64,000 bases of DNA from Pantoea trifolii. GTDB lineage: Bacteria > Pseudomonadota > Gammaproteobacteria > Enterobacterales > Enterobacteriaceae. The translations under genes and the position numbers were made by a program. Positions 31,641 to 41,940 of this stretch are shown here, piece by piece; position 1 is the stretch's first letter; each line of letters opens with the position of its first letter. Below the pieces are notes generated by a model, which saw nothing but the letters and a program-made list of their open reading frames with translations, made no database searches and was not told the DNA's origin. The stretch is from NCBI RefSeq assembly GCF_024506435.1, contig NZ_JANIET010000001.1, forward strand, positions 310,001 to 374,000, given 5' to 3'.

Positions 31641-33086
31641 ATGGCAAAAGAGAAAAAACGCGGCTTTTTTTCCTGGTTAGGCTTTGGCAAAGAAGAAGAG
31701 ACGCAACAACCTGCTGAAGAGCAGCAGCAAACCACCGAGGTGGTCGCTGAGCCTGCCGTTGAAGAGAGTGCGCTCGATCGTGCCGAAGCGCAGGCTGTCG
31801 AAACCGTCGCCGTCACCGAACAGGTGGCGGAACAGCAGCAGGTTGAAGCGGAACTGATTGAAGCGCCGGTTATCGAGCCGCAGGAACCTGAACCGGTTAC
31901 CGCCATCGTTGAAGACGTGCTGCCGGAAGAGATAACGCAGCCGGATGTGGCACCAATCGAAGAAGAGCCGCAGCGGGAAGAGCTGGCGCTTGATGAGCCA
32001 GAACGGGATGAAGAAGCGCCTTTAACCGATGAAGAACTGGAAGCGCTGGCGTTAGCGGAAACCTATGCGGAAGATGCCGAGCTAGCCGAAGCTACGCAGG
32101 ATACCGTGAGCGATCTGCCGCTGGCCGCTGCGCCGATAATTGCGCAGGAGCAGGAACGTCCTACCAAAGAGGGCTTTTTCGCCCGTCTGAAACGCAGCCT
32201 GGTCAAAACCCGTGAAAACCTCGGTTCGGGCTTTATCAGCCTGTTCCGTGGTAAGAAAATTGATGATGATTTGTTTGAAGAGCTGGAAGAGCAGCTGCTG
32301 ATTGCCGACGTTGGCGTTGAAACCACGCGCCGCATCATCACCAATCTGACACAACAGGCCAACCGCAAGCAGCTGCGCGATGCGGAAGCGCTGTATGGCC
32401 TGCTGAAAGCTGAAATGTCCGGTATTTTGGAAAAAGTGGATCAGCCGCTGGAAGTGGGTGGCAAAACGCCCTTCGTCATCCTGATGGTGGGCGTCAACGG
32501 CGTGGGTAAAACCACCACCATCGGTAAGCTGGCGCGTCAGTATCAGGCGCAGGGCAAATCGGTGATGCTGGCAGCGGGTGATACCTTCCGTGCCGCCGCC
32601 GTTGAGCAGCTGCAGGTTTGGGGCCAGCGCAACAACATTCCTGTGGTGGCGCAGCACACCGGCGCCGATTCTGCCTCGGTGATTTTTGACGCCATTCAGG
32701 CCGCCAAGTCGCGCAATGTGGATGTACTGATCGCCGATACCGCCGGTCGCCTGCAAAACAAATCGCACCTGATGGAAGAGCTGAAGAAAATTACCCGCGT
32801 GATGAAGAAGCTGGATGAAGATGCGCCGCATGAAGTGATGCTGACGCTCGACGCCAGCACCGGGCAAAACGCCATCAGCCAGGCCAAACTGTTCCATGAA
32901 GCGGTGGGCCTGACCGGCATCACCCTGACGAAACTGGATGGCACCGCCAAAGGCGGCGTGATCTTCTCGGTTGCCGATCAGTTCGGCATTCCGATTCGTT
33001 ATATCGGTGTTGGGGAAGGCATCGAGGATTTACGGCCGTTTAAGGCCGCAGACTTTATTGAGGCACTGTTTGCCCGAGAGGAATGA
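31641..33086 (+). CDS. ftsY: Signal recognition particle receptor FtsY
   Basis: GTPase that docks SRP-ribosome complexes at the membrane. 481 residues: a basic N-terminal patch (KEKKRGFFSWLGF), a long acidic and glutamine-rich A domain (about residues 15-175), then the N and G domains with GVNGVGKTTTIGKLA (P-loop), DTAGRLQNK and TKLDGTAKGG. GAGGAGTAGGG lies upstream. First gene of the conserved ftsY-ftsE-ftsX operon. Confidence 0.98.
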   Translation: MAKEKKRGFFSWLGFGKEEETQQPAEEQQQTTEVVAEPAVEESALDRAEAQAVETVAVTEQVAEQQQVEAELIEAPVIEPQEPEPVTAIVEDVLPEEITQPDVAPIEEEPQREELALDEPERDEEAPLTDEELEALALAETYAEDAELAEATQDTVSDLPLAAAPIIAQEQERPTKEGFFARLKRSLVKTRENLGSGFISLFRGKKIDDDLFEELEEQLLIADVGVETTRRIITNLTQQANRKQLRDAEALYGLLKAEMSGILEKVDQPLEVGGKTPFVILMVGVNGVGKTTTIGKLARQYQAQGKSVMLAAGDTFRAAAVEQLQVWGQRNNIPVVAQHTGADSASVIFDAIQAAKSRNVDVLIADTAGRLQNKSHLMEELKKITRVMKKLDEDAPHEVMLTLDASTGQNAISQAKLFHEAVGLTGITLTKLDGTAKGGVIFSVADQFGIPIRYIGVGEGIEDLRPFKAADFIEALFAREE

Positions 33087-33091
33087 TTGGG

Positions 33092-33760
33092 ATGATTCGC
33101 TTTGAAGAGGTCAGTAAAGCTTACCTGGGAGGACGTCAGGCGCTGCAGGGAGTGGATTTCCATCTGCGTCCCGGCGAAATGGCGTTCCTGACCGGCCATT
33201 CCGGTGCGGGGAAAAGTACCTTACTGAAGCTGATTTGTGGCATTGAGCGCCCGAGCGCCGGGCAGATCTGGTTTAGCGGCCACGATATTTCGCGTCTGCG
33301 TCACAGCGAAGTGCCTTTCCTGCGACGTCAGATCGGCATGATTTTCCAGGATCACCATTTGTTGATGGATCGTTCGGTCTACGACAACGTGGCGATCCCG
33401 CTGATTATTTCCGGTGCCAGCGGCGAAGATATTCGTCGGCGCGTGTCGGCCGCGCTGGATAAAGTCGGCCTGCTCGACAAAGCGAAAAGCTATCCGATTC
33501 AGCTCTCTGGCGGTGAACAACAGCGTGTCGGCATTGCCCGCGCGGTGGTGAACAAGCCTGCGGTGCTGCTGGCGGATGAACCTACCGGTAACCTCGACAA
33601 CGCGCTGTCGGAAGACATCCTGCGCCTGTTTGAAGAGTTCAACCGCGTTGGCGTCACGGTATTAATGGCAACGCACGATGTCGGGCTGATTGCACGCCGG
33701 AATTATCGCGTGATGACGCTCAATCAGGGACGTCTGCACGGAGGCCACGATGGTCAATAA
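33092..33760 (+). CDS. ftsE: Cell-division ABC ATPase FtsE
   Basis: 222 residues. Walker [10 protein letters not shown], signature [14 protein letters not shown], Walker [13 protein letters not shown]. With FtsX it controls activation of septal peptidoglycan hydrolases through EnvC. The ATG at 33092 (MIRFEEVSK) gives the E. coli N-terminus; the one three codons upstream overlaps the ftsY stop and is less likely. Confidence 0.97.
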   Translation: MIRFEEVSKAYLGGRQALQGVDFHLRPGEMAFLTGHSGAGKSTLLKLICGIERPSAGQIWFSGHDISRLRHSEVPFLRRQIGMIFQDHHLLMDRSVYDNVAIPLIISGASGEDIRRRVSAALDKVGLLDKAKSYPIQLSGGEQQRVGIARAVVNKPAVLLADEPTGNLDNALSEDILRLFEEFNRVGVTVLMATHDVGLIARRNYRVMTLNQGRLHGGHDGQ

Positions 33761-34733
33761 ACGCAACAAGCGCGCACCTGCGCCGAAAGCGAAGCAGCCC
33801 TCTAAAAGCAAGGCGCTGAAAGGCGGCTGGCAGGAGCAGTGGCGCTATGCGCTGCGCGGCACGCTGTCGGATATGTGGCGTCAGCCGCTGGCAACGCTGC
33901 TGACGGTGATGGTGATTGCCATTTCCCTGACGCTGCCAAGCGTGTGCTACATGGTGTGGAAGAACGTCAGCCAGGCGGCGACGCAGTGGTATCCCGCGCC
34001 ACAGTTAACGGTGTATCTGGATAAAGCGTTGGATGACACTGCGGCGGAGAACGTTACTGCACAGCTCAAGCAGCTCGACGGCGTGGATAACGTCAATTAC
34101 CTGACTCGCGAAGAAGCACTGAATGAGTTCCGTAACTGGTCTGGTTTTGGTGGTTCGATGGACATGCTGGAGCAGAATCCGCTGCCGGCGGTGGCCATCA
34201 TCACGCCGAAACTCAATTTCCAGAATTCGGACACCATGGCGAATCTGCGCGATCGCGTCGCGAAAGTGCAGGGCGTTGATGAAGTGCGCATGGATGACAG
34301 CTGGTTCGCGCGTTTAGCGGCCTTAACCGGGCTGGTGGGGCAGATTGCCTCAATGATTGGCCTGCTGATGGTGGTCGCGGTGTTCCTGGTGATCGGCAAC
34401 AGCGTGCGGCTCAGCATCTTTGCGCGGCGCGATACCATTAACGTGCAGAAGTTGATTGGTGCCACCGACGGCTTTATCCTGCGTCCCTTCCTGTACGGCG
34501 GTGCGCTGTTAGGATTTGGTGGCGCGGTTCTCTCGCTGCTGCTCTCCGAAGTGCTGGTGTTGCGCCTGCAATCGGTGGTGGCGCAAGTGGCAACAGTATT
34601 CGGTACCACCTTTGTGCTGGAAGGTTTTTCCTGGGATGAAGGGCTGCTGTTATTGTTGATCGCCGCCATCATCGGCTGGATTGCTGCCTGGCTAGCAACG
34701 GTACAACATTTACGCCGTTTTACGCCGCAGTAA
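33750..34733 (+). CDS. ftsX: Cell-division ABC permease-like FtsX
   Basis: 327 residues, about 25 shorter than E. coli at the basic N-terminal tail. Four membrane segments: [20 protein letters not shown], then after a large periplasmic loop (residues about 65-195) [35 protein letters not shown] and [37 protein letters not shown] is typical of the family. It overlaps ftsE by eleven bases. Confidence 0.96.
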   Translation: MVNKRNKRAPAPKAKQPSKSKALKGGWQEQWRYALRGTLSDMWRQPLATLLTVMVIAISLTLPSVCYMVWKNVSQAATQWYPAPQLTVYLDKALDDTAAENVTAQLKQLDGVDNVNYLTREEALNEFRNWSGFGGSMDMLEQNPLPAVAIITPKLNFQNSDTMANLRDRVAKVQGVDEVRMDDSWFARLAALTGLVGQIASMIGLLMVVAVFLVIGNSVRLSIFARRDTINVQKLIGATDGFILRPFLYGGALLGFGGAVLSLLLSEVLVLRLQSVVAQVATVFGTTFVLEGFSWDEGLLLLLIAAIIGWIAAWLATVQHLRRFTPQ

Positions 34734-34760
34734 CCAAAAGCAACGTTTTTTGATATACTC

Positions 34761-34794
34761 TTCCTCTGCTGCCGACGACCTGGGAGCAGAGGAA
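34761..34794 (+). terminator. Possible terminator hairpin after ftsX
   Basis: TTCCTCTGCT pairs perfectly with AGCAGAGGAA across a 14-base loop, followed by TCCTCCTATTTT. The T-run is weak, so it may be only partly active. It separates ftsX from the rpoH promoters. Confidence 0.5.
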
Positions 34795-34847
34795 TCCTCC
34801 TATTTTCCCCGCCGTCATCTGTGTGTAAAATATTCACTGCTATAATT

Positions 34848-34874
34848 GAACTTGTGGATAACTTTGTCGTCCAA
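34848..34874 (+). promoter_or_regulatory. Sigma-E promoter (P3-like) of rpoH with DnaA box
   Basis: -35 GAACTT (34848-34853) and -10 TCCAA (34870-34874) are 16 bp apart, the sigma-E pattern, and close to E. coli rpoH P3 as I remember it. TGTGGATAA (34853-34861) is the complement of the DnaA box TTATCCACA and overlaps the spacer; DnaA control of rpoH is known in E. coli. It lies about 100 bp upstream of the rpoH start. Confidence 0.78.
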
Positions 34875-34972
34875 GTAGCACAGATTGCTTCTGGTTTTCT
34901 CGTGACGTTGACATAATGTAGCGTCTGCGCAAAATACCGTGCGGCAAGTCCATTGAATTTGTGAGGGTTTGA

Positions 34973-35830
34973 ATGACCAAAGAAATGCAAACTTTAGCGA
35001 TTGCTCCTCTGGGTAACCTGGAATCTTACGTCCGGGCTGCCAACAACTGGCCGGTGCTGACGGCAGAAGAGGAAAAAGCATTGGCTGAGCGGCTGCATTA
35101 CCAGGGCGATCTGGATGCAGCTAAGACGCTGATCCTGTCTCACCTGCGCTTTGTTGTTCATATTGCTCGTAACTACTCCGGTTACGGCTTGCCGCAGGCA
35201 GACCTGATTCAGGAAGGTAACATCGGCCTGATGAAGGCGGTGCGTCGCTTCAACCCTGAAGTCGGCGTGCGTCTGGTGTCATTTGCCGTGCACTGGATTA
35301 AAGCAGAGATTCACGAATACGTGCTGCGTAACTGGCGTATTGTGAAAGTCGCGACCACCAAAGCTCAGCGTAAGCTGTTCTTTAACCTGCGTAAAAGCAA
35401 ACAGCGTCTCGGTTGGTTCAACCAGGACGAAGTGGAAATGGTCGCACGCGAGCTGGGCGTGAGCAGCAAAGACGTGCTGGAAATGGAATCGCGCATGGCC
35501 GCGCAGGATATGACTTTCGACATGTCGTCTGATGACGAAGCGGGCGAAGGCAAATCAATGGCGCCCGTGCTGTATCTGCAGGATAAAACCTCTGACTTTG
35601 CCGATGGCATCGAAGAGGACAACTGGGATGCACATGCGGCTGATAAGCTGAGCGATGCGATGCTGAGCCTCGACGAGCGTAGTCAGGATATTATCCGCGC
35701 CCGTTGGCTGGACGATGACAACAAAACCACGCTGCAGGAGCTGGCCGATAAATACGGCGTCTCTGCAGAGCGCGTGCGTCAGTTGGAAAAGAACGCCATG
35801 AAGAAACTGCGAGTGGCGATTGAAGCCTGA
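34973..35830 (+). CDS. rpoH: Heat-shock sigma factor sigma-32
   Basis: 285 residues. Region 2 holds [20 protein letters not shown] and [20 protein letters not shown], with the RpoH-specific [10 protein letters not shown] (RpoH box) next. Region 4 is [20 protein letters not shown]. It directs RNA polymerase to heat-shock genes. In E. coli its translation rises with heat through mRNA melting; the downstream-box-like start (ATGACCAAAGAAATGCAAAC) is similar here. Confidence 0.98.
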   Translation: MTKEMQTLAIAPLGNLESYVRAANNWPVLTAEEEKALAERLHYQGDLDAAKTLILSHLRFVVHIARNYSGYGLPQADLIQEGNIGLMKAVRRFNPEVGVRLVSFAVHWIKAEIHEYVLRNWRIVKVATTKAQRKLFFNLRKSKQRLGWFNQDEVEMVARELGVSSKDVLEMESRMAAQDMTFDMSSDDEAGEGKSMAPVLYLQDKTSDFADGIEEDNWDAHAADKLSDAMLSLDERSQDIIRARWLDDDNKTTLQELADKYGVSAERVRQLEKNAMKKLRVAIEA

Positions 35831-35851
35831 TAACGATCGGGTGGAAAAATG

Positions 35852-35876
35852 GGGCGACTTTTAAGTCGCCCTTTTT
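35852..35876 (+). terminator. Rho-independent terminator of rpoH
   Basis: GGGCGAC pairs with GTCGCCC across TTTTAA, followed by TTTTT. It lies 22 bp after the stop. Confidence 0.92.
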
Positions 35877-35890
35877 ATTGCGCGCGAATC

Positions 35891-35954
35891 GGTCGCCATG
35901 AATGGCGACCCTACGAACGGCGCGGGTTTTGTAGGGTGCGCATTTATGCGCACC
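35891..35954. repeat. Facing pair of short palindromic repeats, one of GTGCGC type
   Basis: Copy 35891-35914 has arms GTCGCCAT/ATGGCGAC and ends CCCTAC. Copy 35931-35954 begins GTAGGG and has arms GTGCGCAT/ATGCGCAC. The two subtypes are in opposite orientation, between rpoH and convergent panM. Confidence 0.85.
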
Positions 35955-35979
35955 GTTTCACCAACCGCACGAAATCCTT

Positions 35980-36366
35980 TCAGCGCACCCAACCCTCAGC
36001 CTGCGCACGAAAACCACAAGCCTGCATAAACGCCGCACGCACGCCCTGATCGGCATCGCCGTCATCGGCAATCCACCAATCGGCTAACGCGCTGTTCTGC
36101 GCCATCGTCTCTTCCAGCAAGTATTGTCCCACACCGCGTCGACGCGTGACTTCACGCACGTTGAAATGAGTGATTTTCCCCTGCGTGCCGCTGAGGGTCA
36201 GCTGCAGCGCCGCCAGCAATCTGTCATTAAAACGCGCCGCATACAGACGCTGCGTGTCGCTGAGTTGCGCTTCCAGTTGCACAATATCGATTTCCGGCCA
36301 GACTTTAGCTAAATCGATACGATCCTGAGCGGTTAACGATGCTAAGCGCTGGATTGTCAGCTTCAT
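35980..36366 (-). CDS. panM: PanM (PanZ), aspartate decarboxylase maturation factor
   Basis: 128 residues, GNAT fold. It binds acetyl-CoA and PanD, triggers PanD self-cleavage and thereby tunes beta-alanine and pantothenate synthesis. The acetyl-CoA loop is VREVTRRRGVGQYLLEE, identical in pattern to E. coli PanM, and RLYAARFNDRLLAAL precedes it. In E. coli it lies between livJ and livK; here livJ is absent and panM sits directly between rpoH and livK. Confidence 0.93.
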   Translation of the reverse strand: MKLTIQRLASLTAQDRIDLAKVWPEIDIVQLEAQLSDTQRLYAARFNDRLLAALQLTLSGTQGKITHFNVREVTRRRGVGQYLLEETMAQNSALADWWIADDGDADQGVRAAFMQACGFRAQAEGWVR

Positions 36367-36727
36367 ACCTAATACCTGTACTAGTGCAAAGGCGATAGTG
36401 TAGCGAATTTAGACAGTCAGAGCGCTGTCACTTTTTTCTGATGAAAATAGGTCAAATGCCAGCCAGTTTGCCAGGATTGTGGAGTAAGCCATCAATGTTA
36501 GCCAAAAAAGCCAGCATAACGCGCTGGTATCCTGCTGAAAAATCGGCCATAACAACCAGACGATTCTGCTGATCCACACAGCCAATTCTGAATATGTCAG
36601 TTGATTTACAGAAGAAAGTTCCTGTTTAATAACCTGAAAAATAAAGCCTTATTACCTATAAATGCCAGAAAAGCGTGCTAACCCATTATTGCAAAATGAG
36701 TTTTCCTCTTTGACTGGCAGAAAATAA

Positions 36728-36753
36728 ACAATCACAACAAACACGACACAACA
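36728..36753 (+). promoter_or_regulatory. CA-rich GcvB-type target in the livK leader
   Basis: The stretch ACAATCACAACAAACACGAC continuing ACAACA lies 16-41 bases before the livK start. It is complementary in character to the G/U-rich R1 region of the sRNA GcvB, which represses liv binding-protein genes in enterics. The remainder of 36367-36727 is AT-rich promoter sequence; I cannot mark the promoter itself. Confidence 0.6.
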
Positions 36754-36768
36754 GATGGGGAAGTTCGC

Positions 36769-37896
36769 ATGAAAATGAGTAAAGGACGCGCATTACTGGC
36801 GGGCTGCGTTGCCCTGGCGATGAGCCATGCGGCGCTGGCAAAAGACATTAAAATTGCCATCGTCGGCGCATCAACCGGTCCGGTCGCGCAGTACGGTGAC
36901 ATGCAGTTTACCGGTGCCGCGCAAGCGATTAAGGACATCAATGCTAAAGGCGGCGTTAACGGTGACAAACTGGTTGGCGTGGAATATGACGATGCCTGTG
37001 ACCCGAAACAAGCGGTTGCGGTTGCCAACAAAGTGGTTAACGACGGCATTAAATACGTTATCGGCCATCTTTGCTCCTCCTCTACTCAGCCTGCTTCAGA
37101 CATCTATAACGACGAAGGCGTGCTGATGATCACCCCAGCCGCGACCGCGCCAGAACTGACTGCGCGTGGCTATGCTGACGTGCTGCGTACTACCGGTCTG
37201 GATTCCGATCAGGGCCCAACGGCGGCGACCTACATCCTCGACCACATCAAACCAAAACGCATCGCCGTGGTGCATGACAAGCAGCAATATGGTCAGGGTC
37301 TGGCGGAATCCGTGCAGAAAACCCTGAAAGCCAAAGGCGGCAACGTGGTGCTGTTTGAAGGTATCACCGCCGGTGATAAAGACTTCTCCACGCTGATTGC
37401 GCGCCTGAAGAAAGAGAACGTCGATTTTGTTTACTACGGCGGTTACTACCCGGAGCTGGGCCAGATTCTGCGTCAGGCAAAATCCGCAGGCCTGAATGCC
37501 GGCTTCATGGGCCCGGAAGGCGTGGGCAACGCTTCTCTGTCTAACATCGCCGGTGATGCGTCTGAAGGCCTGTTCGTAACGCTGCCGAAGCGCTACGACC
37601 AGCTGCCAGAGAACAAAGCGATTGTTGATGCGATCAAAGCCAACACCGCGTCGAATCGCAAAGATCCAACCGGTCCGTTCGTCTGGACCACCTACGCGGC
37701 GATTCAGTCGCTGGTGGCCGGTATTGAGCGCAGCAAGAGCGATGAGCCCGATGCGATTGCTAAGAACCTGAAAGCAGGTGCTGCCGTTCCAACCGTGATG
37801 GGCAACCTGAACTGGGATGAGAAAGGCGATCTGAAGGGCTTCGAATTTGGTGTCTTCAAATGGCACAAAGACGGCTCTTCTACCGCAGTTAAGTAA
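36769..37896 (+). CDS. livK: Periplasmic leucine/branched-chain amino acid binding protein
   Basis: 375 residues. Signal peptide [24 protein letters not shown], then mature [20 protein letters not shown]. It is a type I periplasmic binding protein with the LIV-specific [20 protein letters not shown] (disulphide and ligand site) and [20 protein letters not shown]. coli has two such proteins, LivJ (broad) and LivK (leucine); here only one is present next to the permease genes, so its specificity may be broader than the name suggests. Confidence 0.93.
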   Translation: MKMSKGRALLAGCVALAMSHAALAKDIKIAIVGASTGPVAQYGDMQFTGAAQAIKDINAKGGVNGDKLVGVEYDDACDPKQAVAVANKVVNDGIKYVIGHLCSSSTQPASDIYNDEGVLMITPAATAPELTARGYADVLRTTGLDSDQGPTAATYILDHIKPKRIAVVHDKQQYGQGLAESVQKTLKAKGGNVVLFEGITAGDKDFSTLIARLKKENVDFVYYGGYYPELGQILRQAKSAGLNAGFMGPEGVGNASLSNIAGDASEGLFVTLPKRYDQLPENKAIVDAIKANTASNRKDPTGPFVWTTYAAIQSLVAGIERSKSDEPDAIAKNLKAGAAVPTVMGNLNWDEKGDLKGFEFGVFKWHKDGSSTAVK

Positions 37897-37904
37897 TCCC
37901 CCCA

Positions 37905-37936
37905 AATTCCCTCTCCCGCGCGCGGGAGGGGGAATT
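37905..37936. repeat. Perfect-centre hairpin between livK and livH
   Basis: AATTCCCTCTCCCGCG (37905-37920) faces CGCGGGAGGGGGAATT (37921-37936) with one mismatch and no spacer. It has no T-run. Such a stem between a binding-protein gene and its permease genes usually protects the upstream mRNA 3' end and so favours the binding protein. Confidence 0.75.
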
Positions 37937-37962
37937 ATTTAGCTCCAGAGCAGGTCCTCACT

Positions 37963-38889
37963 ATGTCCGAGCAGTTTCTCTATTTCATTCAGCAGATGTT
38001 CAACGGGGTTACCCTCGGGAGCACCTACGCGCTGATCGCCATCGGTTACACCATGGTTTACGGCATTATCGGCATGATCAACTTCGCCCACGGCGAGGTG
38101 TACATGATCGGTAGCTATGTCTCCTTTATCGTGATTGCCGCCCTGATGATGATGGGCATCGACACCTCGTGGCTGATGATCGCCGCCGGTTTCGTGATGG
38201 CGGTGATCATCTCCAGCGCCTATGGCTGGAGCATCGAACGCGTGGCGTACAAGCCGGTGCGATCGTCCAAACGCCTGATCGCGCTGATCTCCGCGATCGG
38301 TATGTCGATCTTCCTGCAGAACTACGTCAGCCTGACGCAAGGCTCGCGCGATCTCGCGCTGCCAAGCCTGATCACCGGCCAGTGGACGCTGGGCGAGAGC
38401 AACGGCTTTGCTGCCACGCTCTCCACCATGCAACTGGTGATTTGGGTGGTGACCTTCCTGTCGATGCTGGCGCTGACGCTGTTTATCCGTTATTCGCGCA
38501 TGGGCCGCGCCTGCCGCGCCTGCGCAGAAGACCTGAAAATGGCCAGCCTGCTGGGCATCAATACCGACCGCGTTATCTCTCTCACCTTTATCATTGGTGC
38601 GGCGATGGCGGCGGTGGCGGGCGTATTGCTCGGTCAATTCTACGGCTCGATTAACCCGTTCATCGGCTTTATGGCCGGGATGAAAGCCTTCACTGCCGCA
38701 GTATTGGGCGGCATCGGCAGTATTCCTGGCGCGATGATTGGCGGCCTAGTGCTGGGTATTGCGGAAGCGCTGACCTCAGCGTATCTCTCGACCGAATATA
38801 AAGATGTGGTCTCCTTCGCGCTGCTGATCGTGGTGCTGCTGGTGATGCCAACCGGGATTCTTGGCCGTCCGGAGGTGGAGAAAGTATGA
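37963..38889 (+). CDS. livH: Branched-chain amino acid ABC permease LivH
   Basis: 308 residues, about eight membrane segments. N-terminal [20 protein letters not shown] and [20 protein letters not shown] are family signatures. [20 protein letters not shown] is the cytoplasmic EAA-like loop that contacts the ATPases. Pairs with LivM. It overlaps livM by four bases (ATGA). Confidence 0.97.
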   Translation: MSEQFLYFIQQMFNGVTLGSTYALIAIGYTMVYGIIGMINFAHGEVYMIGSYVSFIVIAALMMMGIDTSWLMIAAGFVMAVIISSAYGWSIERVAYKPVRSSKRLIALISAIGMSIFLQNYVSLTQGSRDLALPSLITGQWTLGESNGFAATLSTMQLVIWVVTFLSMLALTLFIRYSRMGRACRACAEDLKMASLLGINTDRVISLTFIIGAAMAAVAGVLLGQFYGSINPFIGFMAGMKAFTAAVLGGIGSIPGAMIGGLVLGIAEALTSAYLSTEYKDVVSFALLIVVLLVMPTGILGRPEVEKV

Positions 38890-40157
38890 AACGCCTCGGT
38901 TTGGTCAACGCCGTGATCTCCACGGTGATGTTGCTGATTCTCGCCACCTTCTTTATGGGCGTGCGCCTCGATCTGGACGGCACCAAACTGGTGGTCGCCA
39001 ACGCGGGCGCGGTGCGCTGGAACTGGATTTTCATTGGTTGTGCGGTGGTATTTGTCTTCCAGCTGCTGCGTCCGCTGGTGCAGGGTAAATTCAAGCGCAG
39101 CGGCAAAGGTTTTGTCCTGCCGGGCTTTGATGGATCGACGCCAAAGCAGAAGCTGTTGATGGCACTGGTGATTGCCGCCGCGGTCATCTGGCCGTTTCTG
39201 GTCTCGCGCGGCAGCGTGGATATCGCCACGCTGACGCTGATCTACGTGATGCTCGGTCTCGGGCTGAACGTGGTGGTGGGTTTATCTGGTCTGCTGGTGC
39301 TGGGCTACGGCGGTTTTTATGCCATCGGCGCTTACACCTTCGCCTTGCTGAATCACTATTACGGCTTTGGTTTCTGGGAAAGCCTGCCGCTGGCTGGTTT
39401 AGTCGCCGGTGCGTTTGGTTTGCTGCTTGGCTTCCCGGTACTGCGCCTGCGCGGTGACTATCTGGCGATCGTCACGCTAGGTTTCGGTGAAATCGTGCGT
39501 ATCCTGCTGCTGAATAACACCGCGATTACCGGCGGACCGAACGGCATTGCGCAGATTCCCAAGCCAAGCCTGTTTGGTCTGGAGTTTGGTCGTCGCGTCA
39601 GCGAAGGCGGCTGGAGCACTTTCCATGACTTCTTTGGCTTGAAATACGATCCCAGCGACCGCGTGATTTTCCTTTATCTGGTGGCGCTGCTGCTGGTGGT
39701 GCTGACGCTGTTTGTTATCAACCGTTTGCTGCGTATGCCGTTGGGCCGTGCATGGGAAGCGCTGCGCGAAGATGAGATCGCCTGCCGTTCGCTCGGCCTG
39801 AGCCCGACGCGCATCAAGCTGACGGCATTTACCATCAGCGCGGTGTTCGCCGGTTTTGCAGGCACGCTGTTTGCGGCGCGTCAGGGCTTCGTCAGCCCGG
39901 AATCCTTCACTTTCGTCGAGTCGGCCTTTGTGCTGGCGATTGTGGTGTTGGGCGGCATGGGCTCGCAGCTGGCGGTGATCCTTGCGGCGATTCTGTTGGT
40001 GGTATCGCGCGAGCTGATGCGTGATTTGAACGAATACAGCATGCTGGTGCTCGGCGGTTTGATGGTGCTGATGATGATCTGGCGCCCACAAGGTCTGCTG
40101 CCGATGAAGCGTCCGCATCTGAAGTTGAAAAGCAGTAAACAAGGAGAGCAGGCATGA
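38886..40157 (+). CDS. livM: Branched-chain amino acid ABC permease LivM
   Basis: 423 residues, close to E. coli (425). An N-terminal extension with two membrane segments precedes the permease core, [20 protein letters not shown]. The cytoplasmic coupling loop is [20 protein letters not shown]. It partners LivH in the inner membrane. It overlaps livG by four bases. Confidence 0.97.
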   Translation: MKRLGLVNAVISTVMLLILATFFMGVRLDLDGTKLVVANAGAVRWNWIFIGCAVVFVFQLLRPLVQGKFKRSGKGFVLPGFDGSTPKQKLLMALVIAAAVIWPFLVSRGSVDIATLTLIYVMLGLGLNVVVGLSGLLVLGYGGFYAIGAYTFALLNHYYGFGFWESLPLAGLVAGAFGLLLGFPVLRLRGDYLAIVTLGFGEIVRILLLNNTAITGGPNGIAQIPKPSLFGLEFGRRVSEGGWSTFHDFFGLKYDPSDRVIFLYLVALLLVVLTLFVINRLLRMPLGRAWEALREDEIACRSLGLSPTRIKLTAFTISAVFAGFAGTLFAARQGFVSPESFTFVESAFVLAIVVLGGMGSQLAVILAAILLVVSRELMRDLNEYSMLVLGGLMVLMMIWRPQGLLPMKRPHLKLKSSKQGEQA

Positions 40158-40921
40158 GTCAGCCTTTATTAGCCGTTGAAGGCCTGATGATGCGCTTCGG
40201 CGGCCTGTTAGCCGTCAACAATGTGGCGCTTGAGCTGCATCCACAGGAAATTGTTTCACTGATCGGCCCGAACGGTGCCGGTAAAACTACGGTGTTCAAC
40301 TGCCTGACCGGTTTTTACAAACCGACCGGCGGCACCATCAAACTGCGCGATCAGCAGCTGCAAGGTTTGCCAGGGCAGAAAATCGCGCGCATGGGCATCG
40401 TGCGGACTTTCCAGCACGTACGTCTGTTCCGTGAAATGACGGTGATTGAAAACCTGCTGGTGGCACAACATCAGCACCTGAAAAGCGGCGTGTTCTCTGG
40501 GCTGTTCAAAACCCCGGCTTTCCGTCGCGGTGAGAGCGAAGCACTGGATCGCGCAGCCACCTGGCTGGACCGCATCGGTCTGCTGGATTTGGCGAACCGG
40601 CAGGCGGGTAACCTTGCTTATGGTCAGCAGCGTCGTCTGGAGATTGCGCGCTGCATGGTGACGCGCCCGGAAATCCTGATGCTGGATGAACCGGCGGCCG
40701 GTCTTAACCCGCGTGAAACGCACGAGCTCGATGAGCTGATCGCCGAACTGCGCGGTGAGCACAAGGTTTCCGTGCTGCTGATTGAACACGATATGAAGCT
40801 GGTGATGGGCATTTCTGACCGCATTTACGTGGTGAACCAGGGAACGCCGCTGGCTAACGGCACGCCGGAACAGGTGCGTAACAATCCGGATGTGATCCGT
40901 GCTTATTTAGGTGAGGCGTAA
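40154..40921 (+). CDS. livG: Branched-chain amino acid ABC ATPase LivG
   Basis: 255 residues. Walker [17 protein letters not shown], signature [15 protein letters not shown] (the LAYGQQ form typical of LivG), Walker [13 protein letters not shown], and the H-loop in [15 protein letters not shown]. It forms the ATPase pair with LivF. Confidence 0.97.
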   Translation: MSQPLLAVEGLMMRFGGLLAVNNVALELHPQEIVSLIGPNGAGKTTVFNCLTGFYKPTGGTIKLRDQQLQGLPGQKIARMGIVRTFQHVRLFREMTVIENLLVAQHQHLKSGVFSGLFKTPAFRRGESEALDRAATWLDRIGLLDLANRQAGNLAYGQQRRLEIARCMVTRPEILMLDEPAAGLNPRETHELDELIAELRGEHKVSVLLIEHDMKLVMGISDRIYVVNQGTPLANGTPEQVRNNPDVIRAYLGEA

Positions 40922-40922
40922 C

Positions 40923-41636
40923 ATGGCAAACCCGATTTTAACTTTGCAGAGTGTCAGCGCCCATTACGGTCCGATTCAGGCGCTGCACAACATTAATCTG
41001 CACATCAATCAGGGTGAGATCGTCACGCTGATCGGTGCCAACGGCGCGGGTAAAACCACGCTGCTCGGCACTTTGTGCGGCGAACCGCGCGCCACCAGCG
41101 GCACTATCACCTTTGATGGTAAAGAGATCACCGACTGGCAAACCGCGAAAATCATGCGTGAAGCGATTGCGATCGTGCCGGAAGGTCGTCGCGTGTTTTC
41201 GCGCATGACGGTGGAAGAGAATCTGGCGATGGGCGGCTTCTTCGCCACGCGTCAGCAGTATCTGGAGCGTATCGACCGCGTTTATCAGCTGTTCTCTCGC
41301 CTTGCAGAACGTAAAGCGCAGCGCGCGGGGACCATGTCCGGCGGTGAGCAGCAGATGCTGGCGATTGGTCGCGCGTTGATGAGCCAGCCGCGCTTGCTGC
41401 TGCTGGATGAGCCGTCGCTGGGTTTGGCGCCGATTATCATCCAGCAGATCTTCGATACCATTGAGCAGTTGCGTAAAGAGGGCATGACCATCTTCCTCGT
41501 CGAGCAGAACGCCAACCAGGCGCTGAAGCTGGCGGATCGGGGTTATGTGCTCGAAAACGGTCATGTAGTGCTGGAGGATAGCGGCGAAGCGTTGCTGTCC
41601 AACGAAGCGGTGCGGAGTGCTTATTTAGGCGCGTAA
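40923..41636 (+). CDS. livF: Branched-chain amino acid ABC ATPase LivF
   Basis: 237 residues, exactly the E. coli length from the ATG at 40923 (MANPILTLQ). A start four codons upstream lies within livG. Walker A GANGAGKTTLLGTL, signature TMSGGEQQMLAIGRAL, Walker B LLLLDEPSLGLAP. Last gene of the liv operon. Confidence 0.97.
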   Translation: MANPILTLQSVSAHYGPIQALHNINLHINQGEIVTLIGANGAGKTTLLGTLCGEPRATSGTITFDGKEITDWQTAKIMREAIAIVPEGRRVFSRMTVEENLAMGGFFATRQQYLERIDRVYQLFSRLAERKAQRAGTMSGGEQQMLAIGRALMSQPRLLLLDEPSLGLAPIIIQQIFDTIEQLRKEGMTIFLVEQNANQALKLADRGYVLENGHVVLEDSGEALLSNEAVRSAYLGA

Positions 41637-41646
41637 GTTAGTGCTC

Positions 41647-41773
41647 GCTGTCCCCCATCCCGGCCTTCCCCCGCAAGCGGGGGAAGGAGACGCTGCCACA
41701 TGCAGCTTCAACACTGACATGTGGCAGCATCTTCCTCCCCCATTAATGGGGGAGGACCGAGGAGGGGGACAGC
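41647..41773. repeat. 127 bp nested palindrome between livF and ugpB
   Basis: The outer arms GCTGTCCCCCATCCCGGCCT (from 41647) and AGGACCGAGGAGGGGGACAG (to about 41772) are inverted with few mismatches. Inside are three further hairpins: CTTCCCCCGC/GCGGGGGAAG, GCTGCCACATG/CATGTGGCAGC and CCTCCCCCATT/AATGGGGGAGG. It would form a cruciform or a multi-branched RNA. It has no T-run and no coding capacity. Confidence 0.8.
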
Positions 41774-41825
41774 CTGCACGTACGAAAGAGCAGCCAGCAC
41801 GTACCAGCCAGCACTCCCAACCCAC

Positions 41826-41865
41826 CTGTCACACCGCCGTCATAAACCTGTTATTAATCCGTCAT
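41826..41865 (+). promoter_or_regulatory. Tandem Pho boxes upstream of ugpB
   Basis: Four 7-mers repeat at exact 11 bp steps: CTGTCAC (41826), CCGTCAT (41837), CTGTTAT (41848), CCGTCAT (41859). This is the geometry of two adjoining PhoB sites, each made of two TGTCA-type direct repeats. Another GTGTCAT follows at 41872. It lies about 75 bp before ugpB, which is PhoB-activated in E. coli. Confidence 0.85.
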
Positions 41866-41940
41866 TTCCCCGTGTCATGTTACGTCGCGAACTAAAAAAT
41901 GCGCGAATTCGCGCGTACTTAACAGCACAGGAAAAACCTT

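Noticed and set aside
37939..38637. 232-codon open frame opposite livH
   Set aside because: His/Arg/Gln-rich translation typical of the complement of membrane-protein codons.
41641..41940. Coding frames in the livF-ugpB gap
   Set aside because: The frames are produced by the nested palindrome and have no ribosome site or recognisable product.
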